From: Armatimonadota bacterium
Lineage (GTDB): Bacteria; Armatimonadota; Fimbriimonadia; Fimbriimonadales; Fimbriimonadaceae
Direction: 5' to 3'
NCBI GenBank assembly: GCA_020438215.1
Contig: JAGQUX010000003.1
Location: 42,228-106,227, forward strand
DNA length: 64,000 nucleotides
The position numbers and the translations under genes were made by a program. Under the pieces are notes generated by a model. That model was not told where the DNA came from. It saw nothing but the letters and a program-made list of their open reading frames with translations, and ran no database searches. This document shows positions 16,746 through 26,344 of the stretch, in pieces (within the stretch, counting starts at the first letter, position 1; the number at the start of each line of letters is the position of its first letter).

Positions 16746-17725
16746 CTTGTCGCTGGTTTGACTGGCTTCCCTGTTTGAGCACTTTCAATCGCGGCTAGGG
16801 CAATCGCGACTGCCTTGAGGCCATCGAGACCGCCAACGGCTGGCTCCGTTCCGTTCTTGACCGCATCCACAAATCCGCGCAGCTGCCGGTAGTAGGGGTC
16901 GGTGCTGACATGGTTCGGTGTTTCGTTGCGAGTGCCACTATCAGTATGGGTTCGGAGACTCGGGGCATTCCGCGAATCAAAATCGATCAACCCCTTGCTT
17001 CCACAGACTTCTAACGTTGTTCGGAAACCGCTCGGATCCATCCAAGTTGCTTCGACATGGGCGATCGCCCCTGATTCAAAACTGAGCGTGATGAGAGCGT
17101 AGTCGCCTTGAACATTGGAATCAAGATTCGGGAAATTAGCTCGTACAGATTGAGCAAAGACTTGGGTGCACTCGCCGAGCGTCCAGCGAAGCCAATCTAG
17201 CTCGTGGATACCAAGATCGAGGATGACACCGCCGCTCAGTTCAGGATTCTGGAACCAGCCATCGGAGCCAACCGGCGCGCGTCCACCGCGTCGCATCCGA
17301 ACGGCAGCAGGATCACCGATCTCACCGGAAACGACCACTTGATGCGCTTTCTCATGTTCGGGGAAGAAACGAACAACGTGTCCCACAGAGAACGGAACAC
17401 CTTTGGCATTGGCAGCATCGAGGATTTCGCGGCATTCTTCAACCGTGCGGGCCATGGGTTTTTCGAGGAGAACCGCTTTGCCGGCGTCAATTGCTTCCAG
17501 CGAAAACTGCTTATGGAGATGGGTTGGCAGGCAGATATCGACGATGTCGCAGGTAGCAAGAAGGTCTTCGTAGCTATCGGTTTTCTTTGCCCCGTGATGC
17601 TTACAAAATGCGCCGAGCTTTTCCAAATCGCGGTCGTAAGCGTAAAGCTCAACATCGGGCATGTTCACATAGTGCCGTGCGTGGACATTCCCCATTCCCC
17701 CAGTTCCAACAACGCCAACTTTCAT
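16742..17725 (-). CDS. Gfo/Idh/MocA family oxidoreductase
   Basis: This 327-residue NAD(P)-dependent oxidoreductase has an N-terminal Rossmann domain (KVGVVGTGGMGNVHARHY) and the catalytic-site lysine motif VLLEKPMARTVEEC. The C-terminal alpha/beta domain has GGVILDLGIHELDWLRW, in which His and Asp line the active site. Family members act on sugars, inositols or related polyols; the substrate here is undefined. A strong GGAGGG ribosome site precedes the ATG. It is 36 bases downstream of an EamA-type transporter gene on the same strand, probably one operon. A second family member is at 45.2 kb. Confidence 0.9.
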   Translation of the reverse strand: MKVGVVGTGGMGNVHARHYVNMPDVELYAYDRDLEKLGAFCKHHGAKKTDSYEDLLATCDIVDICLPTHLHKQFSLEAIDAGKAVLLEKPMARTVEECREILDAANAKGVPFSVGHVVRFFPEHEKAHQVVVSGEIGDPAAVRMRRGGRAPVGSDGWFQNPELSGGVILDLGIHELDWLRWTLGECTQVFAQSVRANFPNLDSNVQGDYALITLSFESGAIAHVEATWMDPSGFRTTLEVCGSKGLIDFDSRNAPSLRTHTDSGTRNETPNHVSTDPYYRQLRGFVDAVKNGTEPAVGGLDGLKAVAIALAAIESAQTGKPVKPATS

Positions 17726-17761
17726 CTTCCCTCCATGCTATCCGATTTAGGCTCAGTGCAA

Positions 17762-18676
17762 TCAGACTTCGAAGGATTCTGTTGGGGCGGAAACTGGGCG
17801 CGGCGGTCTTGCAACAAGCACTCCAATCAGAACAACGCCCACACCGGCAACTTGGAGCATCCCCAAAGGCTGCTTGAGCAACAGCCATTCCCCAAATGCG
17901 GCGATGATCGGGACGAAATAAGCCACCATGCTAGTCTTGATCGGGCCGACCTCACGCAAAGAGATGTAATAGAAAACAAACGCCACCGTCCCCGCCATAA
18001 CGACGAGATAACTCAACGCGCCCCAACCTTGCGGAGTGATCGCACTGTAATCCGTGGCCAGCATATCGCGGATGCCATACGGAATCATCACAATCGCCGC
18101 GCCAGGAAATGTTGCCGCGAATGTCCCGAGAGCAGGCTTATCTTTCGCAAGGAGTGGCTTCATCATGATGACGCTGGCTGCCCAAGCAATCGCCGCAACA
18201 AGGACAAGCACAACGCCCATCAGCTCGCCTTCCCCACGGTTCGGCTTTCCCATAATGACAGCACCAACACCGACATAAGCAAGGATCGAACCGTAAACAA
18301 GATTCCAGCGGAAAGTTTCCTGCTTAGCTAGAATCGAGAAAATACCAATCCAAATCGGTACGGTGGCAAGAGCAATTGCACCTTGAGCGGGAGCCGCCGT
18401 GCGCATCCCTTCCAGAAACAGGATCATGTAGACTCCGCTGCTCATCAATCCGGTAGCAAAGAAGCGGAGGCGCTCCCCTTTCGCCGGAATCACGAGTTGC
18501 CCCATGGCTTTTGCTACGATGAACATGAGTGGCACCATGAGCAGATACCGCAGCAAGCCTGTGGTCGGAATGGTGAAGTCAGCGTAAACAAATTTGATCA
18601 TGGAGAAGTTGAATCCCCAGATCAAAGCCACGAGAGTGAGAGCCAGAATCGGCAGAAATTCGCGGAAACGCGCCAA
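17762..18676 (-). CDS. EamA/DMT-family transporter
   Basis: A 304-residue polytopic membrane protein with about ten predicted helices in two EamA repeats. The N-terminal signature is ILALTLVALIWGFNFSMIKF, and the second repeat begins near LMGVVLVLVAAIAWAASVIMMK. It ends with the common short basic tail (VARPPRPVSAPTESFEV). Drug/metabolite transporters of this family export amino acids, nucleosides or metabolites; the substrate cannot be inferred here. It is the promoter-proximal gene of a pair with the Gfo/Idh/MocA oxidoreductase. Confidence 0.9.
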   Translation of the reverse strand: MARFREFLPILALTLVALIWGFNFSMIKFVYADFTIPTTGLLRYLLMVPLMFIVAKAMGQLVIPAKGERLRFFATGLMSSGVYMILFLEGMRTAAPAQGAIALATVPIWIGIFSILAKQETFRWNLVYGSILAYVGVGAVIMGKPNRGEGELMGVVLVLVAAIAWAASVIMMKPLLAKDKPALGTFAATFPGAAIVMIPYGIRDMLATDYSAITPQGWGALSYLVVMAGTVAFVFYYISLREVGPIKTSMVAYFVPIIAAFGEWLLLKQPLGMLQVAGVGVVLIGVLVARPPRPVSAPTESFEV

Positions 18677-18768
18677 TCTCTGATTCTAGCTATGCAGTAG
18701 GTTCAATCTAGGGCATTGTCCTAGGTCGAATTTGGTGTTCCCCTCGTTTTTCGCCACTATTTACCGTC

Positions 18769-19509
18769 ATGGCGGTTCTGCCACAGGAGATGGTCACTCA
18801 AATTGGCCGGGCGTATCTCCAAGGTCAAGATTGGCTTCGATCACAAGGCAAAGAAGATGCCGAGTCGATTGAGGTCGCTCTTGCTGTGGAATCCAGCCGG
18901 TGGTTCTGGCGTCCTAGCCAAACCAAGACTCTTATCCTCCTCCCTGCCCGCGAACTGACGCTTCAGGAGGAACTTTCCCACGTTGTGAAAGTCGGCTGGC
19001 TCAAGGATGGCGAGAACACTCCCCCAAACAGCTTTACGCGCTCGTTCTACTCCATCGGGCATGGTGAACCGGAAATCGTTCCCACCTTGCCGAAAGAGCA
19101 GAACAAGGACAGCAACCGCGAATGGCACGTTATGGCGGAGCTTGTCGGCTTGGATGACCTCACTCCTAAGCGAACACTTGTCGAACGATTGGAATGGAAA
19201 GCCCGCATCTTGAAGGGGATTAAGAATCGTGGTATCTGGGTGGCAGAAGCAAGCCTCCACGGCGACCACGACGAATCGGATCTGTATGGAATTGCATGGC
19301 GATCGCATTGGCAATCACTCTGGGAAGAACTCGATAAGCCAGAGATCATTGCCTACGGAAAAGGACTCTACGAATCCCTTGAGCGACAAGGGATTCCGGT
19401 CAGCACCTTCCTTTACGAACCGCAGACTCTCCGGCAGGATAGCCAAAAGCAGCACCAGTCCGAGATTCTGCATCGCATCTTCAAATTGACCACGGCGACT
19501 GGCCCCTAA
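18769..19509 (+). CDS. Hypothetical protein
   Basis: A 246-residue soluble protein with no signal peptide and no membrane segment. I recognise no family. It is rich in Trp, Arg and Glu (SRWFWRPSQTKTLILLPARELTLQEEL; RSHWQSLWEELDKPEIIAYGKGL) and looks like a mixed alpha/beta cytoplasmic protein. The ATG at 18769 follows a 92-base gap after the divergent transporter start. It sits 33 bases upstream of an ABC-F gene on the same strand, so the two may be co-transcribed. Confidence 0.65.
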   Translation: MAVLPQEMVTQIGRAYLQGQDWLRSQGKEDAESIEVALAVESSRWFWRPSQTKTLILLPARELTLQEELSHVVKVGWLKDGENTPPNSFTRSFYSIGHGEPEIVPTLPKEQNKDSNREWHVMAELVGLDDLTPKRTLVERLEWKARILKGIKNRGIWVAEASLHGDHDESDLYGIAWRSHWQSLWEELDKPEIIAYGKGLYESLERQGIPVSTFLYEPQTLRQDSQKQHQSEILHRIFKLTTATGP

Positions 19510-19542
19510 GCGAAAGCTTCGCGCCAGTAAAATAGATTCCCC

Positions 19543-21453
19543 GTGCTTCTCTCTCTTGCCCATGTCCGCAAGCTGTTTGCGGCAGATATTGTGCTGGAAG
19601 ACATCACTTTTCGCATTGACCGTCGCGAGAAAGTGGCTCTTGTTGGGCGAAATGGAAGCGGGAAAACTACTCTTCTCAAAGTGATCTCGGGCGAATACGA
19701 ACCGGAAGGTGGCACGATGTTCTTGGAAAAGGGAGCTAAGGTCGGCTACCTCAAGCAGGTTGATTCGGTTTCCGAAACAAGAACGGTTCTGGAAGAAGCG
19801 CAGCTTGGCATTCAAGACAAGCTCGAAATGAAGTCGCGCTTCGAGGAGCTTGAGTCCAAACTCAGCAATGATCCGAGTGCAGAAGATCTCAATGAATTTT
19901 CACTTCTTGCTGCACACTTCGAAAACCGAACGTTCGATAACTCCGAGCGAGAGATGCACGCGATCCTCGCTCACATGGGATTTACTGAGAGCGACTACAA
20001 TCGCCCGACTTCAGAACTTAGCGGCGGTCAGAGAACGCGCCTTGCCCTGGCAAGGCTCCTTCTTCAAGAGCCGGATCTGCTGATTCTGGACGAACCCACT
20101 AACCACCTCGATCTTTCGGCTACCGAATGGCTGGAAGAGTGGATCATGGCGTATCCCGGTGCGGTGATCCTCGTCAGCCACGACCGTACGTTTCTGCAAA
20201 ACACGGTGGAATCAGTTATTGAGATACGGCACGGAAAGTCGCACCAATACCCCGGCAACTTTGAGAAATTCCTCAAGCTAAAGGCGGAGGAACGCGCTCG
20301 CCTCATCGAAGAAGCTGAAAAGCAGCAGAAGGAAATCGAGAAGCTCGCTGAATTTGTTGATCGGTTCATTGACTCCCAGCGCACCGCACAGGCACGCGGT
20401 CGCCGCAAAATGATGAATCGATTGATCGCCAACCGCATTGAGGTGGAAAGCGAGGAAGGGAGCATGCGGATTGGCTTCAAAGATATCCAGCGTTCTGGGG
20501 AGCAGGTGATCTGGACGAAGGGATTGCAGATCGGTTACGACAAACCGCTTGTCCCGAAAATCAACTGGACAGTCCGCTGGAAAGAAAGATGGGGTGTTAT
20601 TGGCGAGAACGGTTCGGGGAAATCAACTCTGCTGAAGACCATTCTCGGAGAAGTGCCAAATCTTGGAGGCGAAGCGAAAACCGGAACAAAACTGGATATC
20701 GGCTACTTCTCGCAAGACACTGCCGAAGTTGATCCGGAGATGAGTCCCGCTCACTTCATCATGTATGAATGTGATTTGGAAGTTGGCCCGGCTCGCGATT
20801 TACTTGCTAAATTCCTAATTACCGGCGATGATGTCTTCCGACCAAGCAAGACCCTGAGCGGCGGGGAGCGGAACAAGCTTGTGCTGGCGGCCCTGACGTT
20901 TGCCAACCCGAATCTTTTGATTCTTGACGAACCGACTAACCACCTCGATATGGACTCTCGGGACGCGCTGGCAAAGGTTCTCAAGGATTATCCCGGCACC
21001 CTTGTCCTGATTTCCCACGACCGATGGCTTCTTGGGCAAGTCACTGATCACATCATGGATGTCAAGAAAAGCGGAGCCGTGACCTACCCGGGCAACTTCA
21101 TCGAGTACCGAGCTTGGCTGCGCGATCGCGATAATCCCGAGCCAGCCACGACAAAGGCGACCCACCAAAAAGTCGTAACCGAGACCACTCTTTCTCCTCG
21201 CGAGCTCAGCAAAGAGATTGCGAGAATGGAAGGTGTTGTTGCCCAATCAGAAGACCAGGTGGCTGAGCAGGAAGCCGGCCTCAAATCCTTGGAGGATCAG
21301 CTCGCTTCCCCGCCAGAGGATGCGGACATCCTTGCGATGACGCAGGCATACCAAGCCGCTCAGGAATCACTCAATAAAGCAATGATCGACTGGGAAGACA
21401 ACTGCCTCAAGCTGGACGAGTTACGCGAACAACAAGCTCAGTTATCCAAGTGA
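19543..21453 (+). CDS. ABC-F family ATPase (ribosome-associated)
   Basis: A 636-residue tandem ATPase without membrane segments. Domain 1 has Walker A GRNGSGKTT (about residue 35), signature LSGGQRTRLALARLL and Walker B LLILDEPTNHLD. Domain 2 repeats these as GENGSGKSTLLK, LSGGERNKLVLAAL and LLILDEPTNHLD. The charged P-site linker between them (KAEERARLIEEAEKQQKEIEKL...RRKMMNRL) and a C-terminal coiled coil after about residue 540 (SEDQVAEQEAGLKSLEDQL) are typical of the Uup/EttA/YdiF branch. Such proteins act on ribosomes in translation or in antibiotic protection. The frame opens with GTG at 19543. The end overlaps the convergent metallophosphoesterase gene by 12 bases. Confidence 0.93.
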   Translation: MLLSLAHVRKLFAADIVLEDITFRIDRREKVALVGRNGSGKTTLLKVISGEYEPEGGTMFLEKGAKVGYLKQVDSVSETRTVLEEAQLGIQDKLEMKSRFEELESKLSNDPSAEDLNEFSLLAAHFENRTFDNSEREMHAILAHMGFTESDYNRPTSELSGGQRTRLALARLLLQEPDLLILDEPTNHLDLSATEWLEEWIMAYPGAVILVSHDRTFLQNTVESVIEIRHGKSHQYPGNFEKFLKLKAEERARLIEEAEKQQKEIEKLAEFVDRFIDSQRTAQARGRRKMMNRLIANRIEVESEEGSMRIGFKDIQRSGEQVIWTKGLQIGYDKPLVPKINWTVRWKERWGVIGENGSGKSTLLKTILGEVPNLGGEAKTGTKLDIGYFSQDTAEVDPEMSPAHFIMYECDLEVGPARDLLAKFLITGDDVFRPSKTLSGGERNKLVLAALTFANPNLLILDEPTNHLDMDSRDALAKVLKDYPGTLVLISHDRWLLGQVTDHIMDVKKSGAVTYPGNFIEYRAWLRDRDNPEPATTKATHQKVVTETTLSPRELSKEIARMEGVVAQSEDQVAEQEAGLKSLEDQLASPPEDADILAMTQAYQAAQESLNKAMIDWEDNCLKLDELREQQAQLSK

Positions 21454-22386
21454 TGGCTTGGGAACCCAATCAAACTCTCGATAGTCGTTCTTGACCGTAC
21501 CATCCTCAAAGAAATCAACAATCGCATAGCCATTGTTGAATCCAAGGTAACCGCCATTCCACCAGCCGCCGCTAACGGCGCCGTTGCAATAGTATTCGAC
21601 CCCGTGATAATCAGCACGATCGACTTGGTGCATATGGCCGCTAAAGCAAGCCTTGACATTCTTATGCTTGAGGAACAGATCTTTGATCTTGGCAAGGTCA
21701 ATGTGCATCCATGCGCCAGGAACCAGCCAGTTGCCATCCTTCACGTTGTCCCCATCCAAATAAGCACATGGGCTGAGAATGGGAATATGGCTGAGGATTG
21801 CAATAGGGGTTGTCTTGGGCGTCGATTTGAGCTCACTCTCTAGCCATTCAAACTGCTTATCGTCAAGCTTTGCGGTGTATCCGTTCACGTCCATTCGGTG
21901 GGTGGAATCAAGAACGATAATCTTCCAGATTCCGTGAAGTTGAGAGAAGTACGGAGTGTCCATCTCAAGCCGATCAAGAACAAACTGCTTCCCAAACATC
22001 GGCTCATTTTGGTATTTGATACGGTTATTCCAACCCCAAACATCATGGTTGCCAATGGATGTGATCGTTTTGGTTTTCAGGGCCGCTTTATTCGCCGCAT
22101 CAAAAACGTTCCATTGTGCTTTCGCGCGATCTAGATCGCAACCCAGTAAGTCCATCACCAGATCGCCACCGTAGTAAATGACATCCGGTTTGAATCCCTG
22201 GACGATCTCTAAACACTTCTCAAGGCCCGCCTGAGATTCCTTCTCCGGCATAACGTGCATATCGGTGATATGCGCCATCCGAAAGGATCGTTTACGGTCG
22301 TCATGGGCGAGGACTGATTTCGGCATTGCTAGGGCACCAACGCTGGCGGCACCCAATTTTAGGACATCTCTGCGTTCCATTTTCAT
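21442..22386 (-). CDS. Tat-exported calcineurin-like metallophosphoesterase
   Basis: This 314-residue protein has a Tat-type signal (MERRDVLKLGAASVGALAMP). The metallophosphoesterase motifs appear in order: AHITDMHV, YYGGDLVMD, IGNHDVWG, AILSHIPIL and CFSGHMHQVDR, which together make the two-metal site. Substrates may be phosphomonoesters or phosphodiesters. Its ATG overlaps the stop of the beta-helix protein gene (ATGA, 22383-22386), so the two are one coupled operon and probably act in the same exported process. Export in folded form fits a metal-loaded enzyme. Confidence 0.92.
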   Translation of the reverse strand: MKMERRDVLKLGAASVGALAMPKSVLAHDDRKRSFRMAHITDMHVMPEKESQAGLEKCLEIVQGFKPDVIYYGGDLVMDLLGCDLDRAKAQWNVFDAANKAALKTKTITSIGNHDVWGWNNRIKYQNEPMFGKQFVLDRLEMDTPYFSQLHGIWKIIVLDSTHRMDVNGYTAKLDDKQFEWLESELKSTPKTTPIAILSHIPILSPCAYLDGDNVKDGNWLVPGAWMHIDLAKIKDLFLKHKNVKACFSGHMHQVDRADYHGVEYYCNGAVSGGWWNGGYLGFNNGYAIVDFFEDGTVKNDYREFDWVPKPSLG

Positions 22387-24677
22387 CGTCCTCCTTTTAC
22401 GAGGGCAAATTTAAGAGAAGAATAACCGTTCAGCTCAAAGTGTTCAATCTTAACTTTGTGTTTGCCTCCGAGCTTGACTGGGATGCGCTCTGACTTGGGC
22501 GCATGGTACGTCCAATCATCGTGGATCAGCTTGCCATCCAAGTACAGCCGGACTCCATCATCACTGGTGAGATCGAAGATGTATTCCCCGGGTTGAATTG
22601 TGAATTCGCCTTCCGCGACTGTGGCAAAGTAGTCGTTATTCACGCCTGGTGCAGGGCTGGCTGACCAACCGTAGTTCAAATCTCGAGATGTGATGGTTGC
22701 TGTTCGATTCCCTTGTCGTACCTTGTCGAATGCCTCGAATTGGGTGCGCGGATCCTGGGTTTCTGGGTCGTAGTTCCAGAAGCGGACATTCCACTCAATT
22801 GGGACATCGAAGCCGCCTGATTTGAATTGAACTGGCTTGCCAGCTGGCGTGATCATGCCGCGATAGTCGGTAGTTTCTTCCCCGACGTATTCCAGAACCA
22901 CTTCCCAGTCCGTCACTTGTCCAGCCGGAAAAGTGATCTCCACGAAACCAGGGACGGTGCCATGCGATTCGCTCAGTGTCACACCATCTGTGGCTCTGCT
23001 CAGTTTCCAACTTCCCTTCGGGCCAAGGATTTCGTAGACTTTCGCGCCCTTGGTTTTCGGTTGCAGGTATTCGCGTGGCCAGAGTTTTGGACTCTTGAAA
23101 TCGTGCGGGCCCCATTCATCTACGAGAATGTAGCGACGTCCTCTGAGTTTGTCAGCTGGCCAAAAGACTTCTTCAGCCTTGATGGCTTTGTCCTTTACTT
23201 CAGGACGAACCTGCCACTGGGCTTTATACTTCTGATCATCCAGAATATTAGCAAAACGCGTACGCCCGGCTCCGTCTAGCATTGACGAGTTACCATCCTT
23301 CTTTGGTTGAGCTTCGACCGTATTACCATTGCCAATAAATTGGGGCTGCTCATCATCTGATTGTATGAAGTTGCCTGCGGGTGGATAGGCAAACCCAGAC
23401 TCTTCGAAGGCGAGAGATTCTCCGATCATGGTGAAGGTATTCCCTCTGATATCAACGCCCGTTGTCTTACGAATTCGGAGTGCTTCCCTTTCTATGTTTT
23501 TGAAGAGGTTTCCACCGATCAGGATATTGTGGCTACGGGTGTCACGATGCTTGACATACCCCCAGTTCGGGTCTTGTTCCGCGTTCGCCCACAGATTGAT
23601 TCCCATATTCTCTCCATCAAAGGTATTTCCCATGATCCGATTGTTCTGCCCATGCTCAATCGCGATAGATTCGGCATTGTGCTTGAACTGGTTGTTGTCA
23701 ATGACAGATTCAAAGCTGTACCCGCCCCAGATGCCGTGCCAGCACTCCATCATCAGGTTGTTGATCATGTAATTTCTTGAGAAAGTAACTTCAATTCCAT
23801 TTGTGGGGGCATGGCTGAAGTCATTCGAAATGATCTCGTTATCATTGCAACCGCCCTGGCCGGTATCCATAGTGAATTGCCCCGCCCAAAGGAAGAGTCC
23901 ATCGCCACCGTGGGTGACGGAGTTGCAGTAAATCTTATTGCGGCTGCTCTGTTCGTACATCAAGATGCCGGCGGAGTCTTGCCCCCGATTGTAAACGCCA
24001 TAGCTGAACCCCCGTACGCAGAAATCAATCTTATTGAATTGGATTTTGCTATCGGTTGTGCGGTACATCCCCACACCAATTGCGCTGTTGAAACTGAAGT
24101 CGTTATGCTCGACGGTTGCCCGCTTGCAGTTCGTCATCATCAAGCCGCACTGCCCACCATTGATCGTCACGTTGCGGATGGTTGCATCATCACAGTTCTG
24201 CAGGTAGATCCCGGCCCCAAAACGAAGCCACTCGTTGTTCTCATTGTTGTGGAAACTCATCCAATCGCTGACATCTTCTTTCTTGAGATCACTTTTGAGG
24301 CGCTGCTTCCAGTTGTAAGAAAAGTCGGAGTCGATGATTTGGAGGTTTTTGCTTTTCCATGCAGCAACGCCGATCTTATAACCCCGGATCGTTGCATTCT
24401 TGATGGTTACATTATCACCGGTTATTGAAAGAGCGGTTCCTTTGCGCTCATCAGGCTCAACCGCCTTTTCCGATCCGCGAAGAACAGAACCTTGAAAATC
24501 AACCGTGATGTTATCGCCGCTTATGCGAATTGCACCCGCCTGGCCCGATTCATCTGCATTGGTAATGAGCTTATCTGCTGTTTTGATACGGCACGACCGA
24601 GTAATCATGAGCCCTGGACGGAGTTCAATCTCAGGAAGTGATTGATGGGAAAGCATCGCAATAACCAGACTCAGCAT
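22383..24677 (-). CDS. Right-handed beta-helix protein with C-terminal PA14-like domain
   Basis: A 764-residue protein. The N-terminal 450 or so residues are NosD/pectate-lyase-like parallel beta-helix repeats: short rungs such as ITVDFQGSVLRG, VTIKNATIRG, ATVEHNDFSFN and IYCNSVTHGGDGLFLW. The C-terminal 120 residues are PA14-like (GEYIFDLTSDDGVRLYLDGKLIHDDW), a carbohydrate-binding module. Proteins with this arrangement usually bind or modify polysaccharide. The annotated start gives only a short hydrophobic N-terminus (LSLVIAMLSHQS), so an export signal is plausible but weak. It is translationally coupled to the downstream metallophosphoesterase. A terminator follows the preceding sigma-factor gene. 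Confidence 0.85.
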   Translation of the reverse strand: MLSLVIAMLSHQSLPEIELRPGLMITRSCRIKTADKLITNADESGQAGAIRISGDNITVDFQGSVLRGSEKAVEPDERKGTALSITGDNVTIKNATIRGYKIGVAAWKSKNLQIIDSDFSYNWKQRLKSDLKKEDVSDWMSFHNNENNEWLRFGAGIYLQNCDDATIRNVTINGGQCGLMMTNCKRATVEHNDFSFNSAIGVGMYRTTDSKIQFNKIDFCVRGFSYGVYNRGQDSAGILMYEQSSRNKIYCNSVTHGGDGLFLWAGQFTMDTGQGGCNDNEIISNDFSHAPTNGIEVTFSRNYMINNLMMECWHGIWGGYSFESVIDNNQFKHNAESIAIEHGQNNRIMGNTFDGENMGINLWANAEQDPNWGYVKHRDTRSHNILIGGNLFKNIEREALRIRKTTGVDIRGNTFTMIGESLAFEESGFAYPPAGNFIQSDDEQPQFIGNGNTVEAQPKKDGNSSMLDGAGRTRFANILDDQKYKAQWQVRPEVKDKAIKAEEVFWPADKLRGRRYILVDEWGPHDFKSPKLWPREYLQPKTKGAKVYEILGPKGSWKLSRATDGVTLSESHGTVPGFVEITFPAGQVTDWEVVLEYVGEETTDYRGMITPAGKPVQFKSGGFDVPIEWNVRFWNYDPETQDPRTQFEAFDKVRQGNRTATITSRDLNYGWSASPAPGVNNDYFATVAEGEFTIQPGEYIFDLTSDDGVRLYLDGKLIHDDWTYHAPKSERIPVKLGGKHKVKIEHFELNGYSSLKFALVKGGR

Positions 24678-24701
24678 TAGACCATTATCACAAATCTGCC
24701 C

Positions 24702-24738
24702 CCCAAAAAGGAAACGAGCGGCGAAAATTCGCCGCTCG
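24702..24738 (-). terminator. Terminator of an ECF sigma gene
   Basis: A perfect 11-pair stem, CGAGCGGCGAA/TTCGCCGCTCG, with a two-base loop at 24715-24738 lies 24 bases after the sigma gene's stop. On the minus strand GTTTCCTTTTTGGGG follows. Confidence 0.85.
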
Positions 24739-24762
24739 GTCGTAACGATACTTTTATGAAAT

Positions 24763-25341
24763 CTATGCGATCATGGCTGGAGTCAAATCTTTGCGAAGCA
24801 TTGCCCGGGCTCGGAACAGCCAGCTTTTGACTGTGCCTTCCGGTTTGCCAAGATGCTCGGCAATTTCATTAACATCCATGTGTCGATAGTGTCGCATTTC
24901 AAGAATCTCTCGGTACTTCGAAGGAAGCCGATTGATCGCCGACTGCAAGATGTCCGAGCTTTGACTTCTTTCAAAGTCTGCCTCTACATCCGAGTTGTCG
25001 TCCATCAGGTTGTACTCATGGGCGTCCAAGCTCTCAGTGGACTTCTTTCGATTGCGGATCGTATCCACACAACAGTTGGAACAGATTCGCAGCAACCAAG
25101 GAAGCATTGGGCGATCGGTGTCAAACGTGTGAAGTGCCTTACAAGCTTTCAAAAGCGTTTCTTGAACTGCATCGTGAGCATCCTCGTGGTTACGGAGCAT
25201 TCTCATAGCTTGCGCGAAAATCGCCGGCCGATATTGATCAGCAAGGATTTCGAATGCCACAGACTCTCCGCGCTGTGCACGATGAACCAATTGGGAATCC
25301 CGATTTGCGATTTGGGTCGAGTTATAAGATTTTCGCTCCAT
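24763..25341 (-). CDS. ECF sigma factor
   Basis: A 192-residue sigma-70 family protein. Region 2 includes LVHRAQRGESVAFEILADQY, AMRMLRNHEDAHDAVQETLLKACKAL and PWLLRICSNCCVDTIRNRKKS; region 4 includes LPSKYREILEMRHYRHMDVNEIAEHLGKPEGTVKSWLFRARAMLRK. The linker is short and acidic. It is divergent, 139 bases away, from a membrane-anchored protein gene (25481) that could be its partner or target. No zinc-finger anti-sigma factor is adjacent. It is monocistronic with its own terminator. Confidence 0.93.
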   Translation of the reverse strand: MERKSYNSTQIANRDSQLVHRAQRGESVAFEILADQYRPAIFAQAMRMLRNHEDAHDAVQETLLKACKALHTFDTDRPMLPWLLRICSNCCVDTIRNRKKSTESLDAHEYNLMDDNSDVEADFERSQSSDILQSAINRLPSKYREILEMRHYRHMDVNEIAEHLGKPEGTVKSWLFRARAMLRKDLTPAMIA

Positions 25342-25480
25342 GTCGATATTCTATGGCATTTTCCAAACCGTATCGGGACTTTCTTTAAGATTTCCAAACT
25401 TTAGTCTCAGTATTTCCATATTTTGAATCTATTCATAGCCGCCTGCAAAATGGGACCAGTACTGCCAACAATACGGAAGT

Positions 25481-26329
25481 ATGAGAGCACGGAAGCTCGG
25501 ATACATCGTCGGGGCATGTAGCCCTTTCTTACTGCTGGCGGTTTTGGGAATCAGCGGGCGATTCCTTACATTGCCCTGGGTTTCCCCGGAATATGGCGAG
25601 ATGAACAATCGCGCTCTAATGAACTATCGTGATTTGGTTTCTCGGACACACGCTGTTGAAAACTCTCACGATCCGAATAAGGACGACCACATCCTTCAAC
25701 TTGCAAAGGACTGGCAGAAGGGATATCTCGATGGAACATTGCGTCCAATCCCGCCAGCTGATAGCGGGGATATTGGGAGCGAAGGAGTACGGGCAGAAAT
25801 CGAATCTACAAAGCGATATGTCTATCGAGCTGTGACGCGGATGGCTGCGGCTGTCCAGGCCGAGAATCCGGAACTCGCATTGGATTACTATGCCCTCAGC
25901 CTCGATTTGAGCAAGACTTGCAAATACACGTCTCCCATCTCCGTGACTGGATGCACAACAAATCAGCGGACGATTCTAACCAATTTGGTTGCCTTGGTTG
26001 AGCAAAATCCAGGAGTTTCGCGCCGAATTCAATCATTAGCGATCTTGGCGACTCCGGAAGAAGATCATTTTTCTTCGCTTCTCCACAAAATTGAAGCGCG
26101 TAGCAATGCCAAAAGCATCGATAACTCTTTCAATGATGGTTATGAGGAAGAAATTTCCGTCCTTCTGGCGAGCAACGGAACAGAACCCTATATTCCGAAG
26201 GTCAGCAAACAGAACTTAGCTTTGGATATGTCAATGATCTCTCTTGCAAAGGAACTGGAAGAGAAGCTTGCTTCCGACGTTAAAGAATTTGCGGCCAAGA
26301 TTCAGTCTGTTGAATCTCAGCCGCAGTAG
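25481..26329 (+). CDS. Membrane-anchored hypothetical protein
   Basis: A 282-residue protein with an N-terminal membrane helix (GYIVGACSPFLLLAVLGISG) and an all-helical outside domain. AENPELALDYYALSLDLSKTCKY is TPR-like, and the C-terminus is charged helix (SLAKELEEKLASDVKEFAAKI). I do not recognise a family. It stands divergent from an ECF sigma factor and convergent with a FecR-like gene, and it might be regulated by, or regulate, the sigma factor; the sequence does not show which. Confidence 0.6.
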   Translation: MRARKLGYIVGACSPFLLLAVLGISGRFLTLPWVSPEYGEMNNRALMNYRDLVSRTHAVENSHDPNKDDHILQLAKDWQKGYLDGTLRPIPPADSGDIGSEGVRAEIESTKRYVYRAVTRMAAAVQAENPELALDYYALSLDLSKTCKYTSPISVTGCTTNQRTILTNLVALVEQNPGVSRRIQSLAILATPEEDHFSSLLHKIEARSNAKSIDNSFNDGYEEEISVLLASNGTEPYIPKVSKQNLALDMSMISLAKELEEKLASDVKEFAAKIQSVESQPQ

Positions 26330-26344
26330 GCGAGTCTTCTTGCG

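Noticed and set aside
17204..18331. Long plus-strand frame of 375 residues
   Set aside because: It lies entirely antisense to the oxidoreductase and EamA genes, which have clear motifs. Its product is His/Arg/Asn-rich with no domain, as expected of a shadow frame.
23811..24428. Plus-strand frame of 205 residues
   Set aside because: Antisense to the beta-helix repeats; its regular composition mirrors the repeat structure on the other strand.
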